The notes: generated by a model from the letters alone, not told the origin. 39,033 bases of DNA from Apilactobacillus timberlakei (GCF_002993965.1 NZ_POST01000001.1:170520-209552), one strand, 5' to 3'; shown: positions 8,308 to 17,939, numbered from the stretch's first letter. Numbers and translations are program-made.

Positions 8308-8796
8308 CTATAGCAAGGTAAAACCTTGTTCATATAATAATTCAAATAATAATTCAAATACATCCACAGCAATAAATATTCCAATCATTGTGAAGAAAGT
8401 TAATTTATTAGATTGTTGTTTCAATTTCAAAGTTTCATTGTCATACTGCCAAAGCTTTTTGATAAAATTAGTGTTTTTAAACTCATTAATAATATAAATA
8501 GCCTCAATAACTATTAAAATCAAAATCATCCAATTGTTGGCAAGTTGTACATAAAAAATACTTAAAATAAAAATTGTAAATATAATTGCAATTAAACTAT
8601 AACGAAGATTTAAGCCAGTTGATTGTTTACCTTGATTATTAAGTTTCGCAATTAATGACTTATCATTCAATGAAGTTGTGATATTTTTATGGACTTGATT
8701 ATTAAGTTTCCTAATTTTGGGATAAACTTCTAACAATCCAAACAATACCGCAGCTGCTAATACAAATAATAAAACAATATAAACCATAGTATTCAT
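8308..8796 (-). CDS. Small polytopic membrane protein of unknown function
   Basis: I do not recognise this protein. It has about 162 residues, an N-terminal helix (VYIVLLFVLAAAVLFGLL), then a polar Asn/Lys-rich stretch of about 40 residues. Two central helices and a C-terminal helix (FFTMIGIFIAVDVFELLF) follow, so it has about four membrane spans with one cytoplasmic loop. The start may be the ATG at 8796 or a GTG three codons upstream; the ribosome-binding site (GAAGTGGA) is weak for both. It lies 65 bp downstream of the S9 peptidase on the same strand and has its own small inverted repeat upstream, so it could be a fourth operon member or independent. Confidence 0.7.
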   Translation of the reverse strand: MNTMVYIVLLFVLAAAVLFGLLEVYPKIRKLNNQVHKNITTSLNDKSLIAKLNNQGKQSTGLNLRYSLIAIIFTIFILSIFYVQLANNWMILILIVIEAIYIINEFKNTNFIKKLWQYDNETLKLKQQSNKLTFFTMIGIFIAVDVFELLFELLYEQGFTLL

Positions 8797-8819
8797 AAAT
8801 TCCACTTCACTTTCATATG

Positions 8820-8836
8820 TAATGTTATTTACATTA
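8820..8836. promoter_or_regulatory. Short inverted repeat upstream of the small membrane gene
   Basis: TAATGT and ACATTA are separated by 5 bp in the 65-bp gap before the gene ending at 8308. It could be an operator, but it is short and AT-rich. Confidence 0.25.
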
Positions 8837-8861
8837 TCACACTAATTTTATAAATAAAAAA

Positions 8862-10793
8862 CTAATTAAGATGTATATTGAACCATTCACATATATCATT
8901 CATTCTTGTGACTCTTAAATTTGGTAAACCATTTCTTGAAAATCCATGAAATGATTGAGGATATCTAATATAATCACTTTCAACATTGTTACACTTAATA
9001 CCTTGAAATAATGCCTCACTTTGATTAACAGGACAGCGCATATCCCACTCACCATGCTGAATTCTAGTTGGCGTATGAATATTATGAACATATTTTAGTG
9101 GGGAACGATTCCAATAAAAATTGAGTCCATATTTATCATATAAATCTAATCCCAATTCATTTTTTGAAAAACGTACTCCAATATCAGAAGTTCCATAAAA
9201 TGAGTGCCAATCAACAATAGGTCTTTGAACAATGGCTGCTTTGAATCTATCAGTATGTGAAATAATCCAACTAGACATGAATCCTCCGTAGGAACCACCA
9301 GCTATAAAAAGATTATTCTGGTCTAAATGCTTAAATTTATTTAGTGCATAATCTAAACCGCTCATGATATCTGCAAAATCTTCTTTTCCCACTCTACCAA
9401 CAGATGCTTTTTCAAATGCTTGACCATAGCTGCTAGAGCCTCGCGGATTAATAAATAAAATTGCATATCCATGGTTAGCAAGAAATTGAAATTCATAGAA
9501 AAAACTTTCACCATATGTTTCATGTGGACCTCCGTGAATATACAAAATAGTAGGATATTTGTCTCTTTTTTGATTAGGCAATAATAACCAACCATTTATA
9601 TTAAACAAGTTGTCTTTAGAAATAGTAGAAAATTTATATGAACTACAGAATTCATGATTCAAAGTAAACTGCTTATTAGGATCATATATCAATTTTTGAA
9701 TATTGTTACAAAAATCAAAAATGATTAATTGATTGGGTAATTTTTGAGAAGAAACACTTAATAATAATTTTTTATTTTTCAATATACTGAAGTCATATAT
9801 TTCTGTTTTATCATCATATATTTTTTGAATATCACTATTTTGTCCTAAATAAAGTTGACTCCGCCCATGATGAGTAGCATGAAAAATATACTGCTGATTG
9901 TTTAGCCATTTAACACCATTGTTACTACGATTCTGTACAAAATCAGTTGCTAAACCGCCATTATAACTTGGTTCTATATCAAAAAGATTTTCAGTAAGAT
10001 TAATGAGCTTATTTTCAAAAGAATTAAATAAATAAAGACTAAAAACATTACTACTACCATAAATATTATAATTACCCACTAATAATATGCTTTTACAATC
10101 TGGAGAATATACTGCCTCATTAAAATTACCATCACTAGTAGTTATTAATGATTTTTCCATATTAATTAGATTAATTTCGTAGATTCGAGAAATACTCTTT
10201 TCATTAGAAAAAACACTTTCACTAAATAAAATATGCTCCCCAGTATTATCAACATCTAGCATTTTAAAATTTTGATATGTAGATTTTAATAAATTTATTT
10301 TCCCTGTTTGAACATCTAATGCATATAAATAATAAAGCGTCTGATTATCTTTCCAACCAAAACCATCAGAACGATTATCTAGTTTATTTATATACCTAGT
10401 TTTAGGGAATTTGTTTACAGAAAATTTAGGAACAGTAAACCTCTTTGTAGTTTTAAAAAATAATTTTTTGTTATTTTTGGAACTAATCAAATTGCTTACT
10501 GTATCACCAAAAGTAAGCTGTTTACTGCAATCATTATTTAAAGACATCTTAATTAATTGCATTTTTGAATCGATACTAGCTAAATAATAAAGTGAATTTC
10601 CTAGTTTAATCGGGTTAGTACTGAAATTTTCATTAGTGCATTGCTCTACATTAAAATTCGAATCTAAATGAAATATTTTTGCAGTATAATTATTTTCAAT
10701 TTTATTTATACCATTTTTAACGAAAAATCCATCACTATTTAATTGTGTTAATGAAAATAAATTATAAATGTCCTCAGAATTGATTTTTTGCAT
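8862..10793 (-). CDS. S9-family serine peptidase (acylaminoacyl-peptidase/prolyl oligopeptidase type)
   Basis: This is a cytoplasmic serine peptidase that removes residues from, or cuts, short peptides. No signal peptide is seen. The 643 residues split into an N-terminal beta-propeller-like half (to about residue 390, with repeats such as VYSPDCKSILLVGNYN) and a C-terminal alpha/beta-hydrolase domain. That domain opens at LYIHGGPHETYG, with the nucleophile at S501 in GGSYGG, D584 in GEWDMRCP and H616 in SFHGFSRNG. It is the last gene of the yibE-yibF operon, 12 bp after yibF, with AAGAGG in that gap. The propeller half is AT-richer and less conserved than the catalytic half. Family is certain; exact specificity is not. 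Confidence 0.9.
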   Translation of the reverse strand: MQKINSEDIYNLFSLTQLNSDGFFVKNGINKIENNYTAKIFHLDSNFNVEQCTNENFSTNPIKLGNSLYYLASIDSKMQLIKMSLNNDCSKQLTFGDTVSNLISSKNNKKLFFKTTKRFTVPKFSVNKFPKTRYINKLDNRSDGFGWKDNQTLYYLYALDVQTGKINLLKSTYQNFKMLDVDNTGEHILFSESVFSNEKSISRIYEINLINMEKSLITTSDGNFNEAVYSPDCKSILLVGNYNIYGSSNVFSLYLFNSFENKLINLTENLFDIEPSYNGGLATDFVQNRSNNGVKWLNNQQYIFHATHHGRSQLYLGQNSDIQKIYDDKTEIYDFSILKNKKLLLSVSSQKLPNQLIIFDFCNNIQKLIYDPNKQFTLNHEFCSSYKFSTISKDNLFNINGWLLLPNQKRDKYPTILYIHGGPHETYGESFFYEFQFLANHGYAILFINPRGSSSYGQAFEKASVGRVGKEDFADIMSGLDYALNKFKHLDQNNLFIAGGSYGGFMSSWIISHTDRFKAAIVQRPIVDWHSFYGTSDIGVRFSKNELGLDLYDKYGLNFYWNRSPLKYVHNIHTPTRIQHGEWDMRCPVNQSEALFQGIKCNNVESDYIRYPQSFHGFSRNGLPNLRVTRMNDICEWFNIHLN

Positions 10794-10805
10794 ATAATTA
10801 GCCTC

Positions 10806-11561
10806 TTAGTTATTATCTTTCCGCCATTTTTCAGCAATCACTAATGAAGTAATTGGAATTGTTAAAATAACTCCTATTAATGAAAATAAAATTACGATTA
10901 GTTGAGCATCAAAGACCTTGTCATTAAGAATATTACCAAATGAATAATTCAAACTATGAAACCAAACAAATAAAGATAAAGATCCACCAAAAAGTCCAAA
11001 AAATAATGTATTTAAGGTAGTCCCAATAATTTGTTTCCCAACATAAATACCATCAAATAATAATCGGCTTGGTTTAATTTTTGGATGCTGCTCTTTAATT
11101 TCATCTAAGCCAGATGCAATCGCCATAGTTGCTTCAGCAATTGCACCTAGTGTACTTAAAATAGCTGTTGCTATTTCAATCTTAACAAAATTAATACCAA
11201 TCAAAATAGATAAGCCTTCTAAGTCATCACTATCTTCTAATCCGAATCCCTGAACTTGTGCCCAGTGTTCCACTGGAATAATAAGTAAAACTAAAATAAA
11301 TAAGACTAAAATTGAAGATAAAAAAGCTAATCCACTAGTATTATCATCGGTTCCACTTAAAAAAATTGTCAAAGCTAGTACAATAACACCAGTTATAACA
11401 GTTACAATAATTGGCGGAAAATGAAAAGCAATTAAAACAATTGCAAAAAACAAAAAACCAAAGTTTAAAATTAAACTTAAAAATGATTGTAACCCTTGTT
11501 TCCCACCTACTAATAACATCAAAATAAATAAAACAATTCCTAATACAATAATTGCACTCAT
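10806..11561 (-). CDS. YibE/F-family membrane protein (second gene of the pair)
   Basis: This is a multispanning membrane protein of unknown transport function, 251 residues with about seven helices. The YibE/F core motif is visible in the middle: GAIAEATMAIASGLDEI, followed by DGIYVGKQIIGTTLNTLFFGLFGG. Its ATG overlaps the stop of the larger partner by 4 bp (ATGA), so the two are translationally coupled and probably form a heteromeric complex. The S9 peptidase follows 12 bp later. The family is widespread in Lactobacillaceae as adjacent gene pairs, and no substrate is established. Confidence 0.82.
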   Translation of the reverse strand: MSAIIVLGIVLFILMLLVGGKQGLQSFLSLILNFGFLFFAIVLIAFHFPPIIVTVITGVIVLALTIFLSGTDDNTSGLAFLSSILVLFILVLLIIPVEHWAQVQGFGLEDSDDLEGLSILIGINFVKIEIATAILSTLGAIAEATMAIASGLDEIKEQHPKIKPSRLLFDGIYVGKQIIGTTLNTLFFGLFGGSLSLFVWFHSLNYSFGNILNDKVFDAQLIVILFSLIGVILTIPITSLVIAEKWRKDNN

Positions 11562-12661
11562 TTTTGATTCTCCTTAGCAAATAAACTAGTTAATGCACTA
11601 GCAACTGGAATTGCTAAAACAATTCCAATACCACTAATAAGACTTTGAACCATGCCTAATGACATATTCATAGAAAAAGAATAACCCCAACTATTACCGT
11701 TCTTTAAGAACAACAATGTCATTGGCAATGTTTCTCCCATAAAAATAAAGAACAATACATTAATTAGAGGTCCCATAATGGTTTTACCGATATTTCTACC
11801 GGAAAGGAAAATTTGTTTTTTAGATATTTGTGGACGTTCCATTTTTAATGCAAATAAGGAGGAAATAATATCAGTCGACTCATCCATGACAGCACCTAAT
11901 GAACCAATAATCGTGGATGCCAAAAACAATGGTCGAGGTGGTTGGGTCACATATTGCATTGATTCATAAAAGATGCCCTTTTCATGAGTAAATTTAAAAA
12001 CAATTAAACTTAAGATAATTGAAATAACTGTACATATTAATGTAGAAGCTAGCGTTACATACATTTGTCTGTTATGACCAATAATTACCAATAATGTAAC
12101 AGCTGAAAAGATGGCAGCTAAAATACTAAAAATAATTAAAACATTATTCCCGTTATTAAAGCCATCCAAATATATAGCAAAAATAAATAAAATAGTATTA
12201 ATGATAATACTACCAACAGCAGTAATTCCAGAAAATTTTAGGAAAATACATAGCAATGCGATTGCTAAATATATTAAGAATATAATAGGCACATCCCGCT
12301 TATAATCTTTAATTGTGGCATTTAATCCACCAGATTTATGTAATATGATAAATGCTTTTTGTCCAGGATAATATTTATGATCCATTGCTCTAGACATCGT
12401 GTAACTATTATTAATAGAAATTCTTTTACCTTTATACTGACCATTTGTGATATGTCCTGTTAAGTTTTGTTGATAAGTATAATCAGTATTTTGAAAGCTA
12501 TCTTTACTCTTGTCGGTGCTAATTTGCTTAGCAGTTTCTACTTTAAAAATTGGTTTTTGATATAAGAAATCATCGTGATTAGTAAATGTAATTAGTAATA
12601 TTCCACCTAACAAAAATGCTAAGATCATTTTAATAGGTAACCTTTTCAATAATTTAACCAT
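11558..12661 (-). CDS. YibE/F-family membrane protein (first gene of the pair)
   Basis: This is the larger partner of the YibE/F pair, 367 residues. An N-terminal helix (IKMILAFLLGGILLITF) is followed by an extracytoplasmic segment of about 90 residues (roughly 35-125). That segment resembles the SH3-like domain of YibE in its GHITNGQYKGKRISINN stretch. About seven helices follow, with the core motif GSLGAVMDESTDIISSL and GRNIGKTIMGPLINVLFFIFMG. It opens the leftward operon with the smaller yibF-like gene and the S9 peptidase. The ribosome-binding site is weak (GATGAAAAG). Substrate unknown. Confidence 0.82.
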   Translation of the reverse strand: MVKLLKRLPIKMILAFLLGGILLITFTNHDDFLYQKPIFKVETAKQISTDKSKDSFQNTDYTYQQNLTGHITNGQYKGKRISINNSYTMSRAMDHKYYPGQKAFIILHKSGGLNATIKDYKRDVPIIFLIYLAIALLCIFLKFSGITAVGSIIINTILFIFAIYLDGFNNGNNVLIIFSILAAIFSAVTLLVIIGHNRQMYVTLASTLICTVISIILSLIVFKFTHEKGIFYESMQYVTQPPRPLFLASTIIGSLGAVMDESTDIISSLFALKMERPQISKKQIFLSGRNIGKTIMGPLINVLFFIFMGETLPMTLLFLKNGNSWGYSFSMNMSLGMVQSLISGIGIVLAIPVASALTSLFAKENQK

Positions 12662-12815
12662 GCACTTTTCATCTCATTTTTGGTAATTTGTACTACAATG
12701 TAATGTAGATAACGTAATTTTAACATAGTTCAAATAAATTACTAATAAAGTGCATAACTTTAAGCTATAGAAGCACTTCATCCCGTCAAATCAACTTTTC
12801 AAAATGGTGTAAAAT

Positions 12816-12844
12816 TTGACATAACTGTTACTTTCTTGTAATAA
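12816..12844 (+). promoter_or_regulatory. Promoter of the opuA operon
   Basis: A consensus TTGACA -35 (12816-12821) lies 17 bp from a TAATAA -10 (12839-12844, read on as TAATAAT). The rest of the 239-bp gap to yibE holds AT-rich sequence and a loose AAGTGC/GCACTT inverted repeat, with no clear operator. Confidence 0.6.
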
Positions 12845-12900
12845 TGTTATTTATGCGTTTACACTTATTATAGTATCTATAATTTTTAAGGAGGAATTTT

Positions 12901-14100
12901 ATGACCAAAAAAGTTGAAGTTAAACACCTAACTAAAATTTTCGGTCATCATACTGGTCGTGCAAAAGAAATGATCAGTGATGGTAAGTCCAAAGACGAAA
13001 TTTTGGCAAAGACTAATAGTGTTGTTGGTGTTCATGACGCCAACTTCGATGTTAATGAAAATGAAATCTTTGTTATTATGGGACTATCCGGAAGTGGTAA
13101 GTCTACATTAATCAGAATGTTAAATCGTTTGTATGAACCAACTAGTGGTGAAATCATCCTAGATGGACAAAACGTTACTAATTTTGATAAAAAACAATTA
13201 CGTGAATTTAGACGTAAAAAAATGAGCATGGTTTTCCAAAACTTTGCGTTATTCCCTAATCGTACAATTTTAGGAAATACATCTTATGGTTTGGAAATTC
13301 AAGGCGTTGATAAAGCTACTCGTGATAAAAAAGCTCATGAATGTTTAGAATTAGTAGGTCTTCATGGCTATGACAATCGTTATCCTAGTGAACTATCAGG
13401 TGGTCAACAACAACGTGTTGGACTAGCTCGTGGATTAGCTAATGATCCTGAAATCCTACTAATGGATGAAGCTTTCTCTGCCTTAGATCCACTTAACAGA
13501 AAAGAAATGCAAGATGAATTGCTTGAATTACAGGCACATTTAAAGAAGACAATCATATTTATTTCACATGATTTGAATGAAGCTTTACGTATTGGTGATC
13601 GTATTATGATTATGCGTGATGGTGAAATCGTTCAAATCGGTGGACCAGAAGATATTTTACAACATCCTAAAAATGAATACGTTGAAAAATTCATTGAAGG
13701 TGTTGATCGTACTAAGATTCTTACTGCTAGTCGTGTTATGATTCGTCCAAATGTTGTAAACATTGAAAAAGATGGACCTAGAACTGCATTAAGATTAATG
13801 CAACATAATGAAGTTTCAAGTGTCTTCGTTGTTGATTCACAACATCATTTCAAAGGTTTAGTTGATGCTAAAGAAGTTATTAACTTAATCGAAAATGATA
13901 AACGTGATCTTACTGAAATTTTAAATACTAGCATTCCAACAACCTCTCCTGATACTCCTATCAAATCAATTTTGAATGATATTTCTAAAACTTCCGTTCC
14001 TTTCTCAGTTGTTGATAATGAGGGTCGTTTATTAGGAATTATCCTTAGAAGTTCTGTTCTTGAAGCAATTTCTGGAAGTGAGGTTGAAAATAATGGCTAA
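12901..14100 (+). CDS. opuAA: Glycine betaine/proline betaine ABC importer, ATPase with CBS domains
   Basis: This is the ATP-hydrolysing subunit of the osmoprotectant importer OpuA, 399 residues, peripheral to the membrane. The OpuA/ProV-type N-terminal extension (TKIFGHHTGRAKEMI) precedes Walker A at residues 61-69 (GLSGSGKST, K67). The Q-loop is MVFQNFALFP, the ABC signature LSGGQQQR, Walker B ILLMDEAFSALDP, and the H-loop FISHDLNEA. Residues from about 275 form a tandem CBS module, known in lactococcal OpuA to sense ionic strength or cyclic di-AMP. The ATG follows a perfect AAGGAGG. It is the first gene of an opuAA-AB-AC operon and overlaps the permease gene by 8 bp. Confidence 0.95.
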   Translation: MTKKVEVKHLTKIFGHHTGRAKEMISDGKSKDEILAKTNSVVGVHDANFDVNENEIFVIMGLSGSGKSTLIRMLNRLYEPTSGEIILDGQNVTNFDKKQLREFRRKKMSMVFQNFALFPNRTILGNTSYGLEIQGVDKATRDKKAHECLELVGLHGYDNRYPSELSGGQQQRVGLARGLANDPEILLMDEAFSALDPLNRKEMQDELLELQAHLKKTIIFISHDLNEALRIGDRIMIMRDGEIVQIGGPEDILQHPKNEYVEKFIEGVDRTKILTASRVMIRPNVVNIEKDGPRTALRLMQHNEVSSVFVVDSQHHFKGLVDAKEVINLIENDKRDLTEILNTSIPTTSPDTPIKSILNDISKTSVPFSVVDNEGRLLGIILRSSVLEAISGSEVENNG

Positions 14101-14959
14101 TTTATTCACATTAAATATGACACAAATTCCTTTGGCAGATTGGATTAACAAGTTTGTTAATTGGTTAACTCAATTTGTTGGATTCTTTAATGGTATTACT
14201 AATTTTATTGGTGGAATTGTTAACGGTTTTCAAGCTATTTTTGATATTCTACCTATTTGGTTATTTATTATTATTGTTCTTGGTATTACCTACTGGGCTT
14301 TACATGATAGTAAGCACTGGGGATTAATGTTATTTGAAATATTAGGTTTATTATTAATTTGGAACCAAGGTTACTGGCGTGATATGACTCAAACTTTAAC
14401 TTTAGTTTTAACTTCTAGTTTGATTATTGTAATTATTGGTATTCCATTAGGTATTTGGATGGCTAAAAGTCATACTGTTCATTTGATTGTTAAACCAATC
14501 TTAGACTTTATGCAAACCATGCCCGCCTTTGTTTACTTAATTCCTGCTGTATCATTATTTGGTATTGGAATGGTTCCAGGTGTTATTGCTTCAGTTATTT
14601 TCTCACTACCTCCAGTAGTTAGAATGACTGATTTAGGTATTCAACAAGTTCCTGCTGATTTAGTTGAAGCTGCCGATTCATTCGGTTCAACTGGTTGGCA
14701 AAAATTAATTAAAGTTGAATTACCAATTGCAAAGAGCACATTAATGTCTGGTGTAAACCAAGGTATGATGTTAGCACTATCAATGGTTGTTATTGCTTCT
14801 ATGATTGGTGCTACTGGTCTAGGTGCTCAAGTTTACTTTGCCGTTGGTAGAAATAATGCTGGTTCAGGATTTGCTGCTGGTATTGCTATCGTTATCTTGG
14901 CAATTATCTTAGACCGTATTACACAAGCATTTAACAAAAGTAAAAAAAGTTCAGACTAA
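14093..14959 (+). CDS. opuAB: Glycine betaine ABC importer, permease subunit
   Basis: This is the membrane channel of the OpuA importer, about 288 residues. It has an amphipathic N-terminal region, then about six to seven helices. The permease EAA loop reads EAADSFGSTGWQKLIKVELPIAKSTLMSG, and ASMIGATGLGAQVYFAVG follows it, as in ProW/OpuAB. The start is the ATG at 14093, which overlaps the opuAA stop by 8 bp with GAGGT upstream. An earlier in-frame ATG at 14060 lies deep inside opuAA and is unlikely. Unlike lactococcal OpuABC, the binding protein is a separate gene here. Confidence 0.93.
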   Translation: MANLFTLNMTQIPLADWINKFVNWLTQFVGFFNGITNFIGGIVNGFQAIFDILPIWLFIIIVLGITYWALHDSKHWGLMLFEILGLLLIWNQGYWRDMTQTLTLVLTSSLIIVIIGIPLGIWMAKSHTVHLIVKPILDFMQTMPAFVYLIPAVSLFGIGMVPGVIASVIFSLPPVVRMTDLGIQQVPADLVEAADSFGSTGWQKLIKVELPIAKSTLMSGVNQGMMLALSMVVIASMIGATGLGAQVYFAVGRNNAGSGFAAGIAIVILAIILDRITQAFNKSKKSSD

Positions 14960-14974
14960 TTAAGGAGGATTATA

Positions 14975-15883
14975 ATGAGAAAGAGACTTAAATTTGTTCT
15001 TGGAACTTTATCAATGTTTCTTCTTGCTACAGTATTAACTGCTTGCAGTAGTGCTACTTCACCTTATAATTCTCATAAGAAGTTAGGACCTCAAATCAAT
15101 TACACAATTACTGGGATTGATGCTGGTGCTGGTATTATGGCTTCTACTCAAAATGCTTTAAAGGAATATCCTTTAGCAAAAAATAATTGGCAATTACAAA
15201 CAAGTTCTACTGCTGCTATGACAAGTACTTTGAACAAAGCAATTAAATATAAACAACCAATTGTTATAACTGGTTGGCAACCACATTGGATGTTCAAAAA
15301 ATTCCCTATTAAATTCTTAAAAGATCCTAAGAATGTATATGGTAAAGCTGAACAAATCCATACCATTGCAAGGGTTGGCTTGAAGAAAGATAATCCTGGT
15401 GCCTATCAACTTCTAAAACAATTCCATTGGACCCCTGCTCAAATGTCTGATGTTATGTTAAAGACAAATGCCGGAGTTGATCCTAAAAAAGCTGCTGATG
15501 ATTTCATTAAGAATAATCCAAAATTAGTGGCTGAATGGACTAAAGGTGTTCCAAAGGGAAATGGTAAGCCAATTAAATTATCTTACGTAGCATGGGATTC
15601 TGAAATCGCATCTACTAATGTTATGGCTGAACTATTAAATCATTTAGGCTACAAGGCAAATATCCAAGCTCTAGAAATGCAACCAATGTTTGCATCTATT
15701 GCAACTAATGCTGCTGATGCTTCACTAGCTGCTTGGTTACCAAACACTGCTGGTCTTTACATGAAACAATATAAAGGCAAGATTGATGATGTTGGTACCA
15801 ACCTAAATGGTGCTAAAGTTGGTTTGGCTGTTCCAAAATATATGAAGAATATCAATTCAATTGATGATTTAATCAATAAATAA
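14975..15883 (+). CDS. opuAC: Glycine betaine-binding lipoprotein
   Basis: This extracellular, lipid-anchored receptor delivers betaine to OpuAB. The 302 residues begin with a lipoprotein signal (MRKRLK, hydrophobic core, lipobox LTAC with the Cys near residue 24). The mature part has the two OpuAC-like half-repeats, with candidate aromatic cage residues in GWQPHWMF, VAWDSEIAST and AAWLPNTAGLY. A TAAGGAGGAT ribosome-binding site lies in the 15-bp gap after opuAB. It ends at a strong terminator, which closes the operon. Confidence 0.93.
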   Translation: MRKRLKFVLGTLSMFLLATVLTACSSATSPYNSHKKLGPQINYTITGIDAGAGIMASTQNALKEYPLAKNNWQLQTSSTAAMTSTLNKAIKYKQPIVITGWQPHWMFKKFPIKFLKDPKNVYGKAEQIHTIARVGLKKDNPGAYQLLKQFHWTPAQMSDVMLKTNAGVDPKKAADDFIKNNPKLVAEWTKGVPKGNGKPIKLSYVAWDSEIASTNVMAELLNHLGYKANIQALEMQPMFASIATNAADASLAAWLPNTAGLYMKQYKGKIDDVGTNLNGAKVGLAVPKYMKNINSIDDLINK

Positions 15884-15887
15884 AATG

Positions 15888-15922
15888 AAAAACCATTCAC
15901 ATAGCTTGTGAATGGTTTTTTT
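15888..15922 (+). terminator. Terminator of the opuA operon
   Basis: AAAAACCATTCACA pairs with TGTGAATGGTTTTT around a 5-nt loop, followed by further T. It starts 5 nt after the opuAC stop. Confidence 0.9.
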
Positions 15923-15970
15923 GTATATTATAGTTTGATATAGATTATATTTATAAGATGAGGTGTTCTA

Positions 15971-17893
15971 ATGAATAATAATGAAATTAGTGATTCAAAA
16001 ATTAGAAATAACTTTTATGATGCTGTGAATGGTGAATGGATTAAAAATGCTACCATCCCTAGTGATCATTCATCTACTGGTGGATTTATGGACTTAGTAG
16101 ATAATATTGATAAAACATTAATGAATGATTTTAAAGATATAAAAGCAGGTAAAATTAAGCTTCAAAATGATGATATGATTGAATTTAAAAAGCTATACGA
16201 ATTAGCGACTGATTTTGATAAACGTGAAAAAGATGGTGCAAAACCAGTTAAATCTATTTTGGAAAAAATTGAAAATATTAAATCATTTGATGATTTAAAC
16301 AATCAATTAGCCAACTGGACTTTGGATGGGCTTCCCCTTCCATTTAATTTTGGTATTGAAGCTGATATGAAGAATGCAAAATATAATGCTTTATATGCAA
16401 GTGGAGCTGGAACTTTCTTACCAGATAAAACTTATTATGATAAAGACAATCCTGCTGGTGCCAAATTAATGCCAGTGTTTAAAGATATGTCTAAAAAATT
16501 ACTAGTAATGGCTGGATATAATGAAGCACAAGCTAAAAATATTGTTGATTCTGCTGAAAAGTTTGATCGCTTAATTGCACCAAACATTAAATCAGCTGAA
16601 GAAAGTGCCGATTTTACAAAGATGTATAATCCTATGTCATTTGATTCTTTATCAAATAAAGTAGACAAATTTAATTTAAATAGTTATGTAAAGGATTTAA
16701 TTGGACAAGAGCCAGATCAAGTAATTGTATCAGAACCTGAATATTTTGATGCATTTAACAAAATTGTAAATGATGATACTTTTGCGATGATGAAAAATTG
16801 GATGTTAGTTAAAACAATTAATGCTTCCACTGGTCTTTTAACTGAAGAATTTAGACAAGTTGGTGGCGAATTCTCTAGAACCTTATCTGGTAAAAAATCA
16901 GCTGTTAAGAAAGAAAAAGCTGCTTATTACCTCGCATCAGGAACTTTTGACCAAGTAATTGGTGATTACTATGGTCATAAATACTTTGGTGAAAAAGCTA
17001 AACAAAATGTTTACGACATGGTTGTGAAAATGATCAATGTATATGAAAAACGTTTAAACAATAATACTTGGTTAAGCGAAGATACTAAAAAAATGGCAAT
17101 TAAGAAATTAAATGCACTGCAAATTCATGTTGGTTATCCAGATAAAATCAATCCTTTATTTGATACTTTCAAAGTTAATGGCAAAGATGAAAATGGTGAT
17201 TTATTCACTAATGTTCACAACATTGGTAAATTAGTTATTAAAGATGAATTTAGCAAGTGGAACAAACCAGTAGATAAAAGTTTATGGGATATGAGTGCTA
17301 ACACAGTGAATGCTTATTATTCACCATTAGAAAATGTAATTGTCTTCCCTGCTGCTATTCTGCAAGCACCTTTCTACAGTTTAAAACAATCATCAAGTGA
17401 AAACTTTGGTGGTATTGGAGCTGTAATTGCACATGAAATCTCACATGCATTTGATAATAATGGATGTCAATTTGACGAAGAAGGTAATTTAAACAACTGG
17501 TGGACTAAAGAAGATCATGAGCACTTTGATAAACTAGCTCAAAGCATGATCAAAGAATTCGATGGTATTCCATTTGCCGGCCAAAAAGTTAATGGTAAAC
17601 TTACAGTTTCTGAAAACATCGCTGATGGTGGTGGCTTAAGTTGTGCAGAAGAAGCAGCTAAAGGCGAAGAAGATTGCAATTTACGTGATTTCTTCATTAA
17701 CTGGGCTAAAATCTGGCGTACAAAGTCAACTGAACAATTTAAACAATTATTATTATCAATTGATGTGCATGCTCCTTCTGAATTAAGAGCACAAGTTCAG
17801 GTTAAAAATTTATCTGATTTCTATACTACATTTGATGTTAAACCTAGTGATAGTATGTACATGAAACCTGAAGATCGTGTAAATATTTGGTAA
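15971..17893 (+). CDS. pepO: Neutral endopeptidase PepO (M13 family)
   Basis: PepO is a zinc endopeptidase that cuts oligopeptides, cytoplasmic here because no signal or membrane anchor is present. The 640 residues fit bacterial PepO. Zinc ligands and the catalytic Glu are H488-E489-H492 in VIAHEISHAFDNNG; the third ligand motif is ENIADGGG (E548, D552). The N-terminal M13 landmark NFYDAVNGEWI and the C-terminal MYMKPEDRVNIW are both intact. A GAGGTG site precedes the ATG. It is monocistronic between two terminators. Together with the S9 peptidase it suits peptide-based nitrogen nutrition. Confidence 0.95.
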   Translation: MNNNEISDSKIRNNFYDAVNGEWIKNATIPSDHSSTGGFMDLVDNIDKTLMNDFKDIKAGKIKLQNDDMIEFKKLYELATDFDKREKDGAKPVKSILEKIENIKSFDDLNNQLANWTLDGLPLPFNFGIEADMKNAKYNALYASGAGTFLPDKTYYDKDNPAGAKLMPVFKDMSKKLLVMAGYNEAQAKNIVDSAEKFDRLIAPNIKSAEESADFTKMYNPMSFDSLSNKVDKFNLNSYVKDLIGQEPDQVIVSEPEYFDAFNKIVNDDTFAMMKNWMLVKTINASTGLLTEEFRQVGGEFSRTLSGKKSAVKKEKAAYYLASGTFDQVIGDYYGHKYFGEKAKQNVYDMVVKMINVYEKRLNNNTWLSEDTKKMAIKKLNALQIHVGYPDKINPLFDTFKVNGKDENGDLFTNVHNIGKLVIKDEFSKWNKPVDKSLWDMSANTVNAYYSPLENVIVFPAAILQAPFYSLKQSSSENFGGIGAVIAHEISHAFDNNGCQFDEEGNLNNWWTKEDHEHFDKLAQSMIKEFDGIPFAGQKVNGKLTVSENIADGGGLSCAEEAAKGEEDCNLRDFFINWAKIWRTKSTEQFKQLLLSIDVHAPSELRAQVQVKNLSDFYTTFDVKPSDSMYMKPEDRVNIW

Positions 17894-17904
17894 TTAATAT
17901 AACT

Positions 17905-17939
17905 AAAAAGGACTGTCCTTATAAGGACAGCCCTTTTTT
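17905..17939. terminator. Bidirectional terminator between pepO and the ABC operon
   Basis: A long stem centred on CTGTCCTT/AAGGACAG extends through AAAAAGG/CCCTTTTT with one mismatch. T runs on both strands serve both convergent units. Confidence 0.85.

Noticed and set aside
9362-9595. Alternative frame of about 77 codons on the same strand inside the S9 peptidase gene, as evidence of frameshift
   Set aside because: The main frame is continuous through all catalytic motifs, so the other frame is a shadow.
12690-12710. CTACA/TGTAG inverted repeat upstream of yibE as a CopY-type operator
   Set aside because: The spacing does not match the TACANNTGTA box and no copper genes are near; the repeat is too short to claim.
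12748-12780. AAGTGC/GCACTT inverted repeat upstream of opuAA as an operator or terminator
   Set aside because: The arms are 6 bp with a long spacer and no T run; likely chance in AT-rich sequence.
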